A DNA stretch of 64,000 nt from an uncultured Shinella sp. (GCF_946479415.1 NZ_CAMLFY010000012.1:1-64000), one strand, 5' to 3'. Positions 1-8,608 are shown, numbered from the stretch's first letter. Numbers and translations are program-made. The notes: generated by a model not told the origin, from the sequence alone.

Positions 1-2010
1 CGGCAGCGAGCCGAACGGGATGATCGCATCGAGACGGTTGCGGAATTCCGGCGTGAACAGGCGGTTGATCGCCTCCATGTCCTCGCCCTCGCGCTTCGAC
101 GAGCCGAAGCCGATGGCGGCCTTGGCCATGTCGGATGCGCCCGCATTGGTCGTCATGATCAGGATGACGTTGCGGAAGTCGATCTTCTTGCCGTTATGGT
201 CGGTCAGCGAGCCGTGATCCATGACCTGCAACAGGATGTTGTAGAGGTCTGGATGCGCCTTCTCGATTTCGTCGAGCAGCAGCACGCAATGCGGATGCTG
301 GTCGACGCCATCGGTCAAAAGACCGCCCTGGTCGAAGCCGACATAGCCGGGAGGTGCACCGAGCAGACGCGAGACCGTATGTCGCTCCATATATTCCGAC
401 ATGTCGAAGCGCAGCAGTTCCACGCCGAGCGAGCTTGCAAGCTGCTTGGCGACTTCCGTCTTGCCGACGCCCGTGGGGCCGGAGAAGAGGTAGCTGCCGA
501 TCGGCTTGTTCGGTTCGCGAAGACCAGCCCGGGCAAGCTTGATTGCCGATGCCAGCGCTTCGATCGCCAGATCCTGGCCATAGACCACCGAGCGCAGTTC
601 CTTCTCCAGGTTGGAGAGCACCTGCTCATCATCCTTGGACACGGTCTTGGCCGGAATGCGGGCCATGGTGGCGATCGTCGCCTCGATCTCCTTTTCGGTG
701 ATCAGCTTGCGGCGCTTGCCGGCAGGCAGCAGCATCTGGGCCGCACCGGTCTCGTCGATCACGTCGATCGCCTTGTCCGGCAGCTTGCGGTCGTTGATAT
801 AGCGCGCCGACAATTCGACGGCGGTCTTGATCGCTTCGTTGGAGTATTTCAGCTTGTGATACTCTTCGAAGTAGGGCTTCAGGCCCTTCATGATCTCGAT
901 CGTGTCGTCGATGGTCGGTTCGTTGACGTCGATCTTCTGGAAGCGACGGACGAGCGCCCGGTCCTTCTCGAAGAACTGGCGGTATTCCTTGTAGGTCGTC
1001 GAACCGATGCAACGGATCGCCCCGGAAGACAGCGCCGGCTTCAGGAGGTTGGACGCATCCATCGCACCACCGGAGGTGGCGCCGGCGCCGATGACCGTGT
1101 GGATCTCGTCGATGAACAGCACCGCACCCGGATAGTCCTCGAGTTCCTTGACGACCTGCTTCAGGCGCTCTTCGAAGTCGCCGCGATAGCGCGTGCCGGC
1201 AAGCAGCGTGCCCATGTCGAGCGAGAAGATCGTGGCGTCCGCCAGCGCTTCCGGCACCTTGCCTTCGATGATGCGCTTGGCGAGGCCTTCGGCAATCGCC
1301 GTCTTGCCCACGCCCGGATCCCCCACGTAAAGCGGGTTGTTCTTGGAGCGGCGGCACAGGACCTGGATCGTGCGGTTCACCTCGGCATGGCGGCCGATCA
1401 GCGGGTCGATCTTGCCGTTGCGGGCCTTCTCGTTGAGGTTGACGCAATAGGCGGTCAGCGCGTCCTGCTTCTTGGCAGGCTCTTCCTGCTCGTTGCCTGC
1501 GCCGCGCGTCTGCTTCTGCTCGTTTTCAGACTCTTCCGAACCGCGCACCTTGCGCTCCTCGGAGGAGCCGGGGCGCTTGCCGATGCCGTGCGAGATGAAG
1601 TTGACGGCGTCGTAGCGCGTCATCTCCTGCTCCTGCAGGAAATAGGCGGCATGGCTCTCGCGCTCGGCGAAAATCGCGACAAGCACGTTGGCGCCGGTCA
1701 CTTCCTCGCGGCCGGAGGACTGGACATGGATCACCGCGCGCTGGATGACGCGCTGGAAGCCGGAGGTCGGCTTGGAATCCTCTTCGTAGCCCGTCACCAG
1801 ATTGGCGAGGTCGTGATCGACATAGTCGGTGACGGTCTTGCGCAGCACGTCGAGATTGACGTTGCAGGCGCCCATCACGGCGGCGGCATCGCCGTCGTCG
1901 ATCAGCGCGAGAAGCAGGTGTTCCAGCGTTGCATATTCGTGGTGGCGCTCGTTCGCATAGGTCAGTGCCTGGTGGAGCGCCTTTTCAAGGCTTGCAGAAA
2001 ATGTCGGCAC
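1..2010 (-). CDS. clpA: ClpA, ATP-dependent Clp protease ATP-binding subunit (3' end outside window)
   Basis: AAA+ unfoldase that feeds substrates into the ClpP peptidase; with ClpS it handles N-degron substrates in the cytoplasm. About 670 codons are visible, so roughly the last 150 residues of a rhizobial-size ClpA lie beyond position 1. The start is a GTG at 2008-2010 giving MPTFSASLEKALHQALTYAN, the typical Clp N-domain, and it sits 9 nt after the clpS stop. First- and second-module AAA+ sequence, including Walker motifs (for example a TDVVGKTAV-type stretch read from around 1300 and a second one near 480), is seen on the minus strand. The charged linker around 1480-1570 separates the N-domain from module 1. 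Co-transcription with clpS is inferred from spacing. Confidence 0.93.
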   Translation of the reverse strand, partial: MPTFSASLEKALHQALTYANERHHEYATLEHLLLALIDDGDAAAVMGACNVNLDVLRKTVTDYVDHDLANLVTGYEEDSKPTSGFQRVIQRAVIHVQSSGREEVTGANVLVAIFAERESHAAYFLQEQEMTRYDAVNFISHGIGKRPGSSEERKVRGSEESENEQKQTRGAGNEQEEPAKKQDALTAYCVNLNEKARNGKIDPLIGRHAEVNRTIQVLCRRSKNNPLYVGDPGVGKTAIAEGLAKRIIEGKVPEALADATIFSLDMGTLLAGTRYRGDFEERLKQVVKELEDYPGAVLFIDEIHTVIGAGATSGGAMDASNLLKPALSSGAIRCIGSTTYKEYRQFFEKDRALVRRFQKIDVNEPTIDDTIEIMKGLKPYFEEYHKLKYSNEAIKTAVELSARYINDRKLPDKAIDVIDETGAAQMLLPAGKRRKLITEKEIEATIATMARIPAKTVSKDDEQVLSNLEKELRSVVYGQDLAIEALASAIKLARAGLREPNKPIGSYLFSGPTGVGKTEVAKQLASSLGVELLRFDMSEYMERHTVSRLLGAPPGYVGFDQGGLLTDGVDQHPHCVLLLDEIEKAHPDLYNILLQVMDHGSLTDHNGKKIDFRNVILIMTTNAGASDMAKAAIGFGSSKREGEDMEAINRLFTPEFRNRLDAIIPFGSLP

Positions 2011-2019
2011 GGTCGTTCC

Positions 2020-2382
2020 TCATTTCTTTTCCATGACACATTGCAGCGGATGCTGGTGCTGGCGGGAGAAATCCATCACCTGTGTCACTTTGGTTTCGGC
2101 AACCTCGTAGGTAAACACGCCACACTCGCCTACGCCATGATTGTGCACATGCAACATGACCCGTGTGGCCGCTTCGCGGTCCTTCTGGAAGAAACGTTCC
2201 AGAATGTGGATCACAAACTCCATGGGCGTATAATCATCGTTGAGAAGCAGCACGCGGTACAGGCTCGGCTTCTTCGTCTTAGGCTTCGTGCGGGTGATGA
2301 CGGAGGTGCTGCGACCGGGAGTGCCGCCGCCCTCGTCACCGTCCTGCATTGTGACCCGTCTCACAGTCATATTCGTGGTCAT
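2020..2382 (-). CDS. clpS: ClpS, ATP-dependent Clp protease adaptor
   Basis: Adaptor that binds the ClpA N-domain and delivers N-end-rule substrates. The product is about 120 residues; the conserved core [20 protein letters not shown], then [20 protein letters not shown] and a C-terminal [10 protein letters not shown], is diagnostic. The reading frame is open further upstream to about 2505, but family length and a purine-rich stretch just ahead favour the ATG at 2380-2382; an ATG at 2368-2370 or 2347-2349 is also possible. The stop is 9 nt before the clpA GTG, so translation of the two is probably linked. Rhizobia often carry two clpS paralogues; this is the copy beside clpA. Confidence 0.93.
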   Translation of the reverse strand: MTTNMTVRRVTMQDGDEGGGTPGRSTSVITRTKPKTKKPSLYRVLLLNDDYTPMEFVIHILERFFQKDREAATRVMLHVHNHGVGECGVFTYEVAETKVTQVMDFSRQHQHPLQCVMEKK

Positions 2383-2585
2383 TCCCTGATTACGAGTCCT
2401 GTTACGGCCGCTTCTTTCGTGGCGCGTCGTTCGGCTGAGGTAGCCTTTGGACCTGTTATCTAATGTTTCGTCACACGATTGTAAGACCCCTGCTTCGCAC
2501 TGCAATCATAATCGCCGGCTGTCCGAAGGAAATAGCGAAATTTGCGGCCGCCGCGTCAGCCCCGCGCAACCCCCGAAACGCGAAA

Positions 2586-2615
2586 CGGCCGGCCGTGGTT
2601 GCCCACGGCCGGCCG
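2586..2615 (-). terminator. Hairpin after the phasin gene
   Basis: A perfect 13-bp stem (arms 2586-2598 and 2603-2615, loop TTGC) lies 35 nt after the phasin stop. It is GC-rich and followed on the minus strand by a short mixed T stretch rather than a clean T-run, so termination is likely but could instead be an mRNA-stabilising stem. Confidence 0.6.
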
Positions 2616-2649
2616 ATAAACGTTATACGCGTACGCTGTACTGAAAACC

Positions 2650-3003
2650 TTAGGCGGCGACGGCCGACTTGGCGGCAGCAGTGGCCTTGGCGACCGGTGC
2701 TTCGTAGGGCTTGTAGGCGCCCTTGGCGAGGTCGGCATACATTTCGCTGAGCTTCGTGGCTTCGGCAACGAAACCTTCATAGGAAGACTTCACGAAAGCA
2801 GTCTGAAGTTCGACGGCAGCTTCGACGCTCTTGACGCCCGAAAGCTTCTCGAAGTGAGCAAGGCCGTTTTCGAAGGACTTCTTGTTGAAGTCGGCAGTCT
2901 CGGTGGCGATTGCCTGCCAAGCCTGCGCAGCGGTCGTGTAGCTCTTCACGAACGTGTCCACGGCTTCCTTGCTCTTCTTGTTTGCATCGTCGAAATTGAA
3001 CAT
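2650..3003 (-). CDS. Phasin family protein (PHA granule-associated)
   Basis: Small amphipathic helical protein that coats polyhydroxyalkanoate granules. The 117-residue product has the Phasin_2 pattern: MFNFDDANKKSKEAVDTFVK at the N-terminus, a helical centre rich in Ala, Lys and Glu with no cysteine, and an Ala/Lys-rich C-terminal tail (PVAKATAAAKSAVAA). The ATG at 3001-3003 is preceded by AAGGAGA at the right spacing. A PHA synthase gene lies 31 kb away in the same window. The promoter holds two TGC-N3-GCA palindromes (3047-3055, 3076-3084), as expected for control by a PhaR/AniA-type repressor; that link is inference. Confidence 0.88.
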   Translation of the reverse strand: MFNFDDANKKSKEAVDTFVKSYTTAAQAWQAIATETADFNKKSFENGLAHFEKLSGVKSVEAAVELQTAFVKSSYEGFVAEATKLSEMYADLAKGAYKPYEAPVAKATAAAKSAVAA

Positions 3004-3038
3004 CGAAGTCTCCTTTGGATCCCGGTGGTATGGTCCAA

Positions 3039-3084
3039 AATCTATATGCATTGCACAAAAAAGTCAACGAAATGGTGCAGCGCA
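3039..3084 (-). promoter_or_regulatory. Phasin promoter with two TGC-N3-GCA operator-like sites
   Basis: Reading the minus strand, TTGACT (3062-3067) and TAGATT (3039-3044) are spaced by 17 nt and fit a housekeeping promoter. TGCATTGCA at 3047-3055 lies between them and TGCAGCGCA at 3076-3084 lies just upstream; both are TGC-N3-GCA. PhaR proteins of PHA-accumulating alphaproteobacteria recognise CTGC-N3-GCAG-like sites in phasin promoters, so this is a probable repressor-controlled promoter. Confidence 0.5.
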
Positions 3085-3325
3085 ATATTTTTCAAACAAA
3101 GCAACAACTTGCGCGATAGGTATGATTATTGGCGTTGCGAAAAGCCAAGCTGTCGCAAAACAATAATAATCGGCGTCGGAACCAGAATAGCTGGAGTGAT
3201 TTGCAGCTTTTGGTGTTGACAGTGGGCCTGCCCTTCACTGTCGCGTCCGTTCGTCGCCCTTTTGCCTATCATACCTCGGCTGTCATACCTCGCCGACTGC
3301 CACCGACGCCCACCCCTCCCTCGAC

Positions 3326-3408
3326 GTCATCCTCGGCCTTGAGCCGAGGATCCAAGCGGCGAGCACAACACCTGCGGTGTGGATCCTCGGCTCAAGGCCG
3401 AGGATGAC
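3326..3408. repeat. Rhizobial mosaic palindrome (RIME/REP-like), copy 1
   Basis: Two perfect 28-nt complementary arms (3326-3353 and 3381-3408) flank a 27-nt centre. Each arm also folds on itself (CCTCGGC-CTTGA-GCCGAGG). Related copies lie at 43828-43913 and 47496-47584. It is intergenic, between the phasin promoter region and the 3' end of the DUF3126 gene. No open reading frame is expected here. Confidence 0.85.
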
Positions 3409-3440
3409 GGAGGAGAGGCTGGAAACTGCAGCCAGACACG

Positions 3441-3473
3441 AAAAAGCCCGGCGCCAAGGGCGGCCGGGCCTTT
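3441..3473 (-). terminator. Rho-independent terminator of the DUF3126 gene
   Basis: On the minus strand GCCCGGC and GCCGGGC form a stem about 25 nt after the stop codon, followed by TTTTTCG. Confidence 0.75.
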
Positions 3474-3497
3474 GAATTCCAGCGATGTCCCAGGAGA

Positions 3498-3701
3498 TCA
3501 CAGATCGATGTCGAGGATCGCCATGGAGAAGTTGTAGGAGAGTTCGCCGTCCTCGTCGTCGCGGAACACGACACCCAGGAACTCGTCAGCAAGATAGACC
3601 TCGGCCGATTCATCCTTGCGCGGGCGCGCCTTGATGACGATCTCCTTGTTGATATTGCGCTTGAAGTAGGCCTCGAGCTTTCTGATTTCTTCCGGCTTCA
3701 C
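3498..3701 (-). CDS. DUF3126 family protein
   Basis: A 67-residue protein with the DUF3126 pattern: KPEEIRKLEAYFKRNINKEI, then KARPRKDESAEVYL and a C-terminal acidic strand ending in MAILDIDL. The family is confined largely to alphaproteobacteria and has no assigned function. The start is a GTG at 3699-3701 with GGAGAC 8 nt upstream; the ATG overlapping it at 3704-3706 runs straight into a stop, so it is not the start. It lies about 100 nt downstream of cysE on the same strand, with its own terminator, and may be read through from cysE. Confidence 0.87.
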   Translation of the reverse strand: MKPEEIRKLEAYFKRNINKEIVIKARPRKDESAEVYLADEFLGVVFRDDEDGELSYNFSMAILDIDL

Positions 3702-3797
3702 GACATGTCTCCGTCAACGATTTGATGTGCCGCGCTTCTCGCACCTGCTCCCAGGCGTGTAAACCCTCGAATTCCGGTGCGAGCCGACTTTTCCCGG

Positions 3798-4631
3798 TCA
3801 GAGATCGTAGTCGAAGGCCGCCAGCAGCTGGTCCATGGCGCGCGAAGGCTCGTTGCAGCCCGCCTCGCCCACGACGCGCGCCGGCACGCCGGCAACCGTC
3901 GATTTGGGCGGCACGGGTTTCAGCACGACGGAGCCCGCGGCAATGCGCGAGCAATGGCCGATATGGATATTGCCGAGGATTTTCGCGCCGGCCCCGATCA
4001 TCACGCCATCGCCGATCTTCGGATGACGGTCGCCGCCCTCCTTGCCGGTGCCGCCAAGCGTCACGTTATGCAGGATCGACACATTGTCGCCGATCGAGGC
4101 GGTCTCACCGACGACGAGGCCCGTCGCGTGATCGAGGAAGATGCCTTTGCCGATATGGGCGGCCGGGTTGATATCCGTCTGGAACACGCTGGAGGAGCGG
4201 CTTTGCAGGTAAAGCGCAAGGTCGCGCCGGCCCTTGGTGTAGAGCCAGTGCGCGAAGCGATGCGTCTGGATGGCGTGAAACCCCTTGAAATAGAGCACGG
4301 CATCCAGAAACCGCAGGCATGCGGGGTCGCGGTCGTAGACGGCCTGGATATCGACGCGCAGGATGCTGCCCCATTCCGGCCAGTCTTCCAGCATCTCGTC
4401 GAAGATCTGATGCAGAAGGTTCGCCTGCAGGTCCGGATGATCGAGGCGCTCACAGACGCGATGGATCACGCTTTCTTCCAGCGAGCGGTGGTTCAGCACC
4501 GTCGAATAGAGAAAGGCCGCCAGCAGCGGCTCTGCCTGGGCGGCAACGCGGGCTTCCTCGCGCAGGCTGTCCCAGATCGGATCCATGGCCTTGAGCTTGT
4601 CGCCGGCCCTGAGTTCATTCGTCGCGACCAT
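3798..4631 (-). CDS. cysE: Serine O-acetyltransferase
   Basis: Transfers acetyl from acetyl-CoA to L-serine, the first committed step of cysteine synthesis in the cytoplasm. The 277-residue length is normal. The N-terminal helical SATase domain spans about residues 15-150; the left-handed beta-helix of hexapeptide repeats spans about 155-250 and contains the catalytic DHATG (His168) and the LHNVTLGGTG active-site loop (His188). The last residues, MDQLLAAFDYDL, match the C-terminal tail that in other CysE proteins ends in Ile or Leu and docks into the cysteine synthase OASS. The start at 4629-4631 has AAGGAG 7 nt upstream. The alpha/beta hydrolase gene lies 90 nt upstream on the same strand. 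Confidence 0.96.
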   Translation of the reverse strand: MVATNELRAGDKLKAMDPIWDSLREEARVAAQAEPLLAAFLYSTVLNHRSLEESVIHRVCERLDHPDLQANLLHQIFDEMLEDWPEWGSILRVDIQAVYDRDPACLRFLDAVLYFKGFHAIQTHRFAHWLYTKGRRDLALYLQSRSSSVFQTDINPAAHIGKGIFLDHATGLVVGETASIGDNVSILHNVTLGGTGKEGGDRHPKIGDGVMIGAGAKILGNIHIGHCSRIAAGSVVLKPVPPKSTVAGVPARVVGEAGCNEPSRAMDQLLAAFDYDL

Positions 4632-4721
4632 CGCCGCACTCCTTCATCATCTACAGGACCCTATATAATGCAAAGCGCGCCCAAGCGGAATGGCCGGACG
4701 CGCTTTGTCGCAAACGGGGTC

Positions 4722-5507
4722 TCAGCGCGCGCCGATCTCCGCATAGAAATCCAGCACGGCGCGCTTGAAAACCTTGTCGCCGACGGCCAGCATGTGGTCG
4801 CGGCCGGGGATATCGAGCGCGCGGGCATCCGGCATCAGCGCGGCGAGATCCTGCGGATTGCCGGCAATGTCGTCCTTCGTGCCGACGCCGATCAGGGCGG
4901 GCACGTCGATGCGGCCCATGTCCTCCACGGTCAGGAGATCCCGCGAGGTCATGATGCAGGCGGCAAGCGCCTGGCGGTCCGATTTCGTCTGGTCGGCGAA
5001 GGCGCGGAACATGCGGCCGCGCTCGTGCGTCACGACGTCGAGCGACGGCGCCAGCAGCGCATCGGCGATTGGATCCCAGTCGCCCACGCCCTCCACCATG
5101 CCGATGCCGAGCCCGCCGAAGACGACGGAGCGCACGCGATGCGGATGGGCAAGCGCCATGAAGGCGGTGATGCGCGCGCCCATGGAATAACCGAACACAT
5201 GGGCTTCGGAAATGCCGAGATGGTCGAGCAGCGCTGCCGCATCGCCCGCCATCAGCGGCGGCGTATAGAGCGCCGGATCATGCGGCTTGGCGCTGGCGCC
5301 ATGGCCGCGATTGTCGAGCGCGATCACGCGGTAGCCGGCATCGCCGAGCGTCTTCAGCCAGCCGGGAAACACCCAGTTGACGCTGGCACTGGAGGCAAAG
5401 CCGTGGATCATGAGCACCGGTTCGCCCGACGGGTCGCCCTCGTCGAAAAAAGCAAGCTCCAGGCCTTCATGCGTGAAGCGGGAAAAGGGCGGGTTGTCGA
5501 GATTCAT
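4722..5507 (-). CDS. Alpha/beta fold hydrolase
   Basis: Cytoplasmic hydrolase of the alpha/beta fold with unknown substrate. The 261-residue product has the oxyanion motif HGFASS near residue 35, the nucleophile elbow GYSMG (Ser108), an acid candidate in VGTKDDIAG (about residue 215) and the catalytic His in GRDHML near the C-terminus. No signal peptide is seen. The frame is open further upstream, but the start MNLDNPPFSR at 5505-5507 fits family alignments. It is divergent from the zinc-finger gene, with a 16-bp-arm palindrome in the shared upstream region. The CysE gene follows it, so co-transcription is possible, although a GC-rich stem lies between them around 4672-4708. Confidence 0.85.
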   Translation of the reverse strand: MNLDNPPFSRFTHEGLELAFFDEGDPSGEPVLMIHGFASSASVNWVFPGWLKTLGDAGYRVIALDNRGHGASAKPHDPALYTPPLMAGDAAALLDHLGISEAHVFGYSMGARITAFMALAHPHRVRSVVFGGLGIGMVEGVGDWDPIADALLAPSLDVVTHERGRMFRAFADQTKSDRQALAACIMTSRDLLTVEDMGRIDVPALIGVGTKDDIAGNPQDLAALMPDARALDIPGRDHMLAVGDKVFKRAVLDFYAEIGAR

Positions 5508-5602
5508 CGCAGGCCGTCTTTCGTTTTCGCAATCCTGCTCATACTGCCCTTTGCGCGCGGAGAAAACGGCAGCGGCACGGAAATCTGCCTCACCTTTAGT
5601 CG

Positions 5603-5638
5603 CCAATGATTGAAATCGATGCCGATTTCAATCATTGG
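5603..5638. promoter_or_regulatory. Perfect 16-bp inverted repeat in a divergent promoter region
   Basis: CCAATGATTGAAATCG (5603-5618) and its exact complement (5623-5638) are separated by ATGC. It lies 96 nt upstream of the hydrolase start and 85 nt upstream of the zinc-finger gene start. It is AT-balanced and has no T-run, so an operator for a dimeric regulator fits better than a terminator. The regulator is unknown. Confidence 0.5.
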
Positions 5639-5722
5639 GGCCCGCGACGGTTTTGCATCTACACATTTCACCCGAAGGCGACTATGGTCCGCGCCAGAAA
5701 ACGGACTTCCACGGAGCATGAC

Positions 5723-5971
5723 ATGGCTGGGCACAGCATTCCCCATTTCCAGAACGACGGCGGCCATGGTGTCATCGAGATCGGCGTGAAGGAATTCATG
5801 TGCGTCGGCGCCTCGGTGCCCTATGACCATCCGCATGTCTTCCTCGACATGGGCGACGACAACGAAAAGGTCTGCCCCTACTGCTCGACGCTCTACCGCT
5901 ACAATCACACCCTGAAGGCCACGCAGACGGAACCCGCCGGCTGCACCTTCACCAACCAGGCGGCGGCGTGA
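5723..5971 (+). CDS. Zinc-finger protein (zf-CHCC; NDUFS6-like)
   Basis: An 82-residue protein with the zf-CHCC pattern: a Cys near residue 26 (FMCVGASVPYDHPHVFLDMG), conserved histidines, then CPYCSTLY. In mitochondria the related subunit is NDUFS6 of complex I, and alphaproteobacterial homologues co-purify with NADH dehydrogenase; a role as a complex I accessory protein is therefore likely but not shown by the sequence. The ATG at 5723 is preferred over upstream starts because it begins the conserved region (MAGHSIPHFQ). The FAD monooxygenase gene starts 22 nt after its stop. Confidence 0.88.
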   Translation: MAGHSIPHFQNDGGHGVIEIGVKEFMCVGASVPYDHPHVFLDMGDDNEKVCPYCSTLYRYNHTLKATQTEPAGCTFTNQAAA

Positions 5972-5993
5972 CGGCCCGAAGGGCCGCGCCATC

Positions 5994-7154
5994 ATGTCTT
6001 CTGTAGCATCCACTACTATCGTCGGCGCCGGCATTGCCGGCCTGACGACGGCCCTTGCGCTCGCCCGCAAGGGCATCCCTTCTCATATTCTCGAGCAGGC
6101 CTCTGCCCTCGAAGAGGTCGGCGCCGGCCTGCAACTCTCGCCGAACGCCTCGCGCGTCCTCGCCGATCTCGGCCTGCTCGATGCGCTGAGCGCACGCTGG
6201 AACGAGCCGGATCATATTTCGCTCGCCTCGGGGCACACGCTTTCCCCCCTCACGTCCGTCCCCGCCGGCAAGACGGCCCGCAGCCGCTGGGGCTCGCCCT
6301 ACGGCGTCCTCCATCGGGCGTCGCTCCAGGCCCTCCTTGTCGATGCGGTGCGCCGAAACCCGCTCTGCACGCTGACCACAGGTCAGCGAATCGAAAACGC
6401 CCAGTCCGCTCGGGCCATTGCACCCTCGGACCTGCTGATTGCCGCCGACGGTGTCTGGTCACGCTTGCGCCAGGCCGTGCCGGGCGCCCTGCCCGCCCGC
6501 TATTCCGGCAATATCGCCTGGCGCTTCCTCGTGCCCTACGGACTGGCGCCGGCCTTCCTCAATCCGCGCACCGTGACGGCCTTTCTCGGCCCGCATGCCC
6601 ATCTCGTCGCCTATCCGCTGGCGGAGATGCAGGCCTTCAACATCGTCGCCATTCATGCGCAGGCCGATGCGCCGCCGGAAGGCTGGACGCGCAAGGGCGA
6701 TGCCTTGACGCGCGGCCGTCTTCAGGAGGCCTTCGCCGGCTGGTATGCCGGCATCCGCCGTCTCATCGAGGAGGCGCAGAACCCCATGGCATGGCCGCTC
6801 TTCGGCTGCCCGGATGGTGCCTGGACGGATGGAAAAGACATGGTGCTGATCGGCGATGCCGCCCATGCCATGACGCCCTTCGCGGCACAGGGCGCCGCCA
6901 TGGCGATCGAGGATGCCGCCCTCTTGGCAAACCGCCTCGCCGACACCACCGAGATCGGATCGGCCTTGCGCCGGTTCGAAAAGGAACGCCGGGAACGCGT
7001 CGCAAAGGTCCGCAGCCGCGGCGCCTTCAACCGCTTCGCCTATCACGCCCGCGGCCCGGTGGCGCTTGCCCGCAACCTCGTGCTTTCGCTGCGCAAGCCG
7101 GAGCAGTTGGCCGGCGATCTGGACTGGCTTTACGGCTACCGCACGCCGGATTGA
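5994..7154 (+). CDS. FAD-dependent monooxygenase (salicylate hydroxylase-like)
   Basis: Flavoprotein hydroxylase of the PHBH/UbiH superfamily, substrate unknown. The 386-residue product has the dinucleotide motif GAGIAGLTTALALARKG near residue 11, a DG-type motif IAADGVWSRLRQAV around 150, and the second FAD motif GDAAHAMTPFAAQGAAMAIE around 285. It lacks a membrane segment. The gene starts 22 nt after the zinc-finger gene, so the two probably share a transcript. Ubiquinone-pathway hydroxylases share these motifs, but the overall sequence is closer to aromatic-ring hydroxylases of the salicylate type. Confidence 0.88.
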   Translation: MSSVASTTIVGAGIAGLTTALALARKGIPSHILEQASALEEVGAGLQLSPNASRVLADLGLLDALSARWNEPDHISLASGHTLSPLTSVPAGKTARSRWGSPYGVLHRASLQALLVDAVRRNPLCTLTTGQRIENAQSARAIAPSDLLIAADGVWSRLRQAVPGALPARYSGNIAWRFLVPYGLAPAFLNPRTVTAFLGPHAHLVAYPLAEMQAFNIVAIHAQADAPPEGWTRKGDALTRGRLQEAFAGWYAGIRRLIEEAQNPMAWPLFGCPDGAWTDGKDMVLIGDAAHAMTPFAAQGAAMAIEDAALLANRLADTTEIGSALRRFEKERRERVAKVRSRGAFNRFAYHARGPVALARNLVLSLRKPEQLAGDLDWLYGYRTPD

Positions 7155-7156
7155 AA

Positions 7157-7182
7157 CCCTCACCCGGTAAACCGGATGAGGG
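7157..7182. terminator. Intergenic hairpin between convergent genes
   Basis: CCCTCACCCGGT and ACCGGATGAGGG form a 12-bp stem with a 2-nt loop between the ends of the monooxygenase gene and metC. It has no clear T-run on either strand, so it may act as a weak bidirectional terminator. Confidence 0.5.
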
Positions 7183-7193
7183 CATGTTTCGCG

Positions 7194-8384
7194 TCAGACG
7201 GCGCGTGCTGCGGCGAGCCCCCGCTCGATATCCGCCTTGATGTCCTTCACGTCCTCGAGGCCGATCTGCAGGCGCAGCACCGGACCTTCGTCCGGACCCT
7301 TGGCAACGCGGCGGTCGTTCAGGTTCACATGCACCGCGAGGCATTCAAAACCGCCCCAGGAATAGCCGAGACCGAAGATGCCGAGCGCATCGAGGAAGGC
7401 ATGCGCCTTGGCCTTGTGGCGCTCCGGCGCGCCGCCGTCGAGCACGATGGAGAAGATGCCGCTCGATCCCTTGAAGTCGCGCTTCCAAAGATCGTGGCCC
7501 GGAAAACTCGGCAAGGCCGGATGCAGCACGCGCGACACGTCCTCGATGCCTTCCAGCCAGCGCGCCAGCTCCAGCGCGCTTTCCTGATGCCGCTCCAGCC
7601 GCACGCCCATGGTGCGCAGACCGCGCAGCACCTGGTAGGAATCGTCGGGCGATGCACAGGTGCCGAGCGTGGTCTGCGTGTCGAGCAGCTGGTCCCAATG
7701 GGCGGCATTGGCCGAGACGGTGCCGAAAAGGATATCGGAATGACCGGCCGGATATTTCGTCGCCGCATGAATGGAGACGTCGACGCCGAAATCCAGCGGC
7801 TTGAAATAGAGTGGCGTCGCCCAGGTATTGTCCATGGTCACGACGGCGCCATGCTTGTGCGCGACCGCGGCGATCGCCGGGATGTCCTGCATCTCGAACG
7901 TGTTGGAGCCCGGCGCTTCCGTGTGCACGAGCTTCGTGTTCGGCTTGATCAGGGCCTCGATGCCCGCGCCTATCATCGGGTCGTAGTATTCGACGGTCAC
8001 GCCGAGCCGCTTCAGCATCGTGTCGCAGAAATGCCGCGTCGGGTGATAGACCGAATCCACGATCAGCGCGTGATCGCCCGACGAGAGATAGGCGAGGAAC
8101 GGCACGGTGACGGCGGCAAGACCGGACGGGACAAGAATGGTGCCGGCCGAACCTTCTAGTTCGTCGATGGCCGCACAGAGCGCATCCGTCGTCGGGGTGC
8201 CGCGCGTGCCGTAGGTGTATTTCTGCGCCCGGCTTTCCATCGTCGCAGCATTCGGGAAAAGCACGGTGGAAGCGTGCACGACCGGCGGATTGACGAAACC
8301 ATGATACTCAGCCGGATCGTTTCCGGCATGGGCAAGGCGGGTGTTCACGCCGGCGCCGGCGAGGATTTCGTCTCTGTTTTTCAT
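7194..8384 (-). CDS. metC: Cystathionine beta-lyase
   Basis: PLP enzyme that cleaves cystathionine to homocysteine, pyruvate and ammonia in methionine synthesis. The 396-residue product belongs to the Cys/Met metabolism PLP family: YGTRGTPTTDAL near residue 55, SGLAAVTVPFLA near 85, the PLP-phosphate contact DNTWATPLYFKP around 185, and the Schiff-base lysine in HAATKYPAGHSD (about residue 208). The start at 8382-8384 (MKNRDEILAG) was chosen because homology begins there; an in-frame ATG three codons earlier is equally close to the weak ribosome site. It is divergent from aapJ, an arrangement known from other rhizobia. Confidence 0.93.
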   Translation of the reverse strand: MKNRDEILAGAGVNTRLAHAGNDPAEYHGFVNPPVVHASTVLFPNAATMESRAQKYTYGTRGTPTTDALCAAIDELEGSAGTILVPSGLAAVTVPFLAYLSSGDHALIVDSVYHPTRHFCDTMLKRLGVTVEYYDPMIGAGIEALIKPNTKLVHTEAPGSNTFEMQDIPAIAAVAHKHGAVVTMDNTWATPLYFKPLDFGVDVSIHAATKYPAGHSDILFGTVSANAAHWDQLLDTQTTLGTCASPDDSYQVLRGLRTMGVRLERHQESALELARWLEGIEDVSRVLHPALPSFPGHDLWKRDFKGSSGIFSIVLDGGAPERHKAKAHAFLDALGIFGLGYSWGGFECLAVHVNLNDRRVAKGPDEGPVLRLQIGLEDVKDIKADIERGLAAARAV

Positions 8385-8608
8385 GGATTTCATCCGGAAA
8401 TGCGAAGGGGGTTTGAGGCGGCGACTTTTCGTCAGCCGGCGCCGCAGGTCAACCCCATCCCGGCAGTCGAGATGACGTTCAAAGCGCTTCAAATGTTAAA
8501 GAAGCGGATTTTTTGAGCGATTTACTGCACAATCCCCCGATTTTTTGCCCAAAACGGCGTCAGATGCTGACAAATTTAGGTTACCCGCCGGAAAATAGTC
8601 CCGATCAC

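Noticed and set aside
196..2463. A 755-codon plus-strand frame
   Set aside because: It is the antisense of clpA and clpS, which carry full family motifs on the minus strand; its own composition (Arg/His/Asp-rich) is that of a shadow.
3777..5609. A 610-codon plus-strand frame
   Set aside because: Antisense to cysE and the hydrolase gene.
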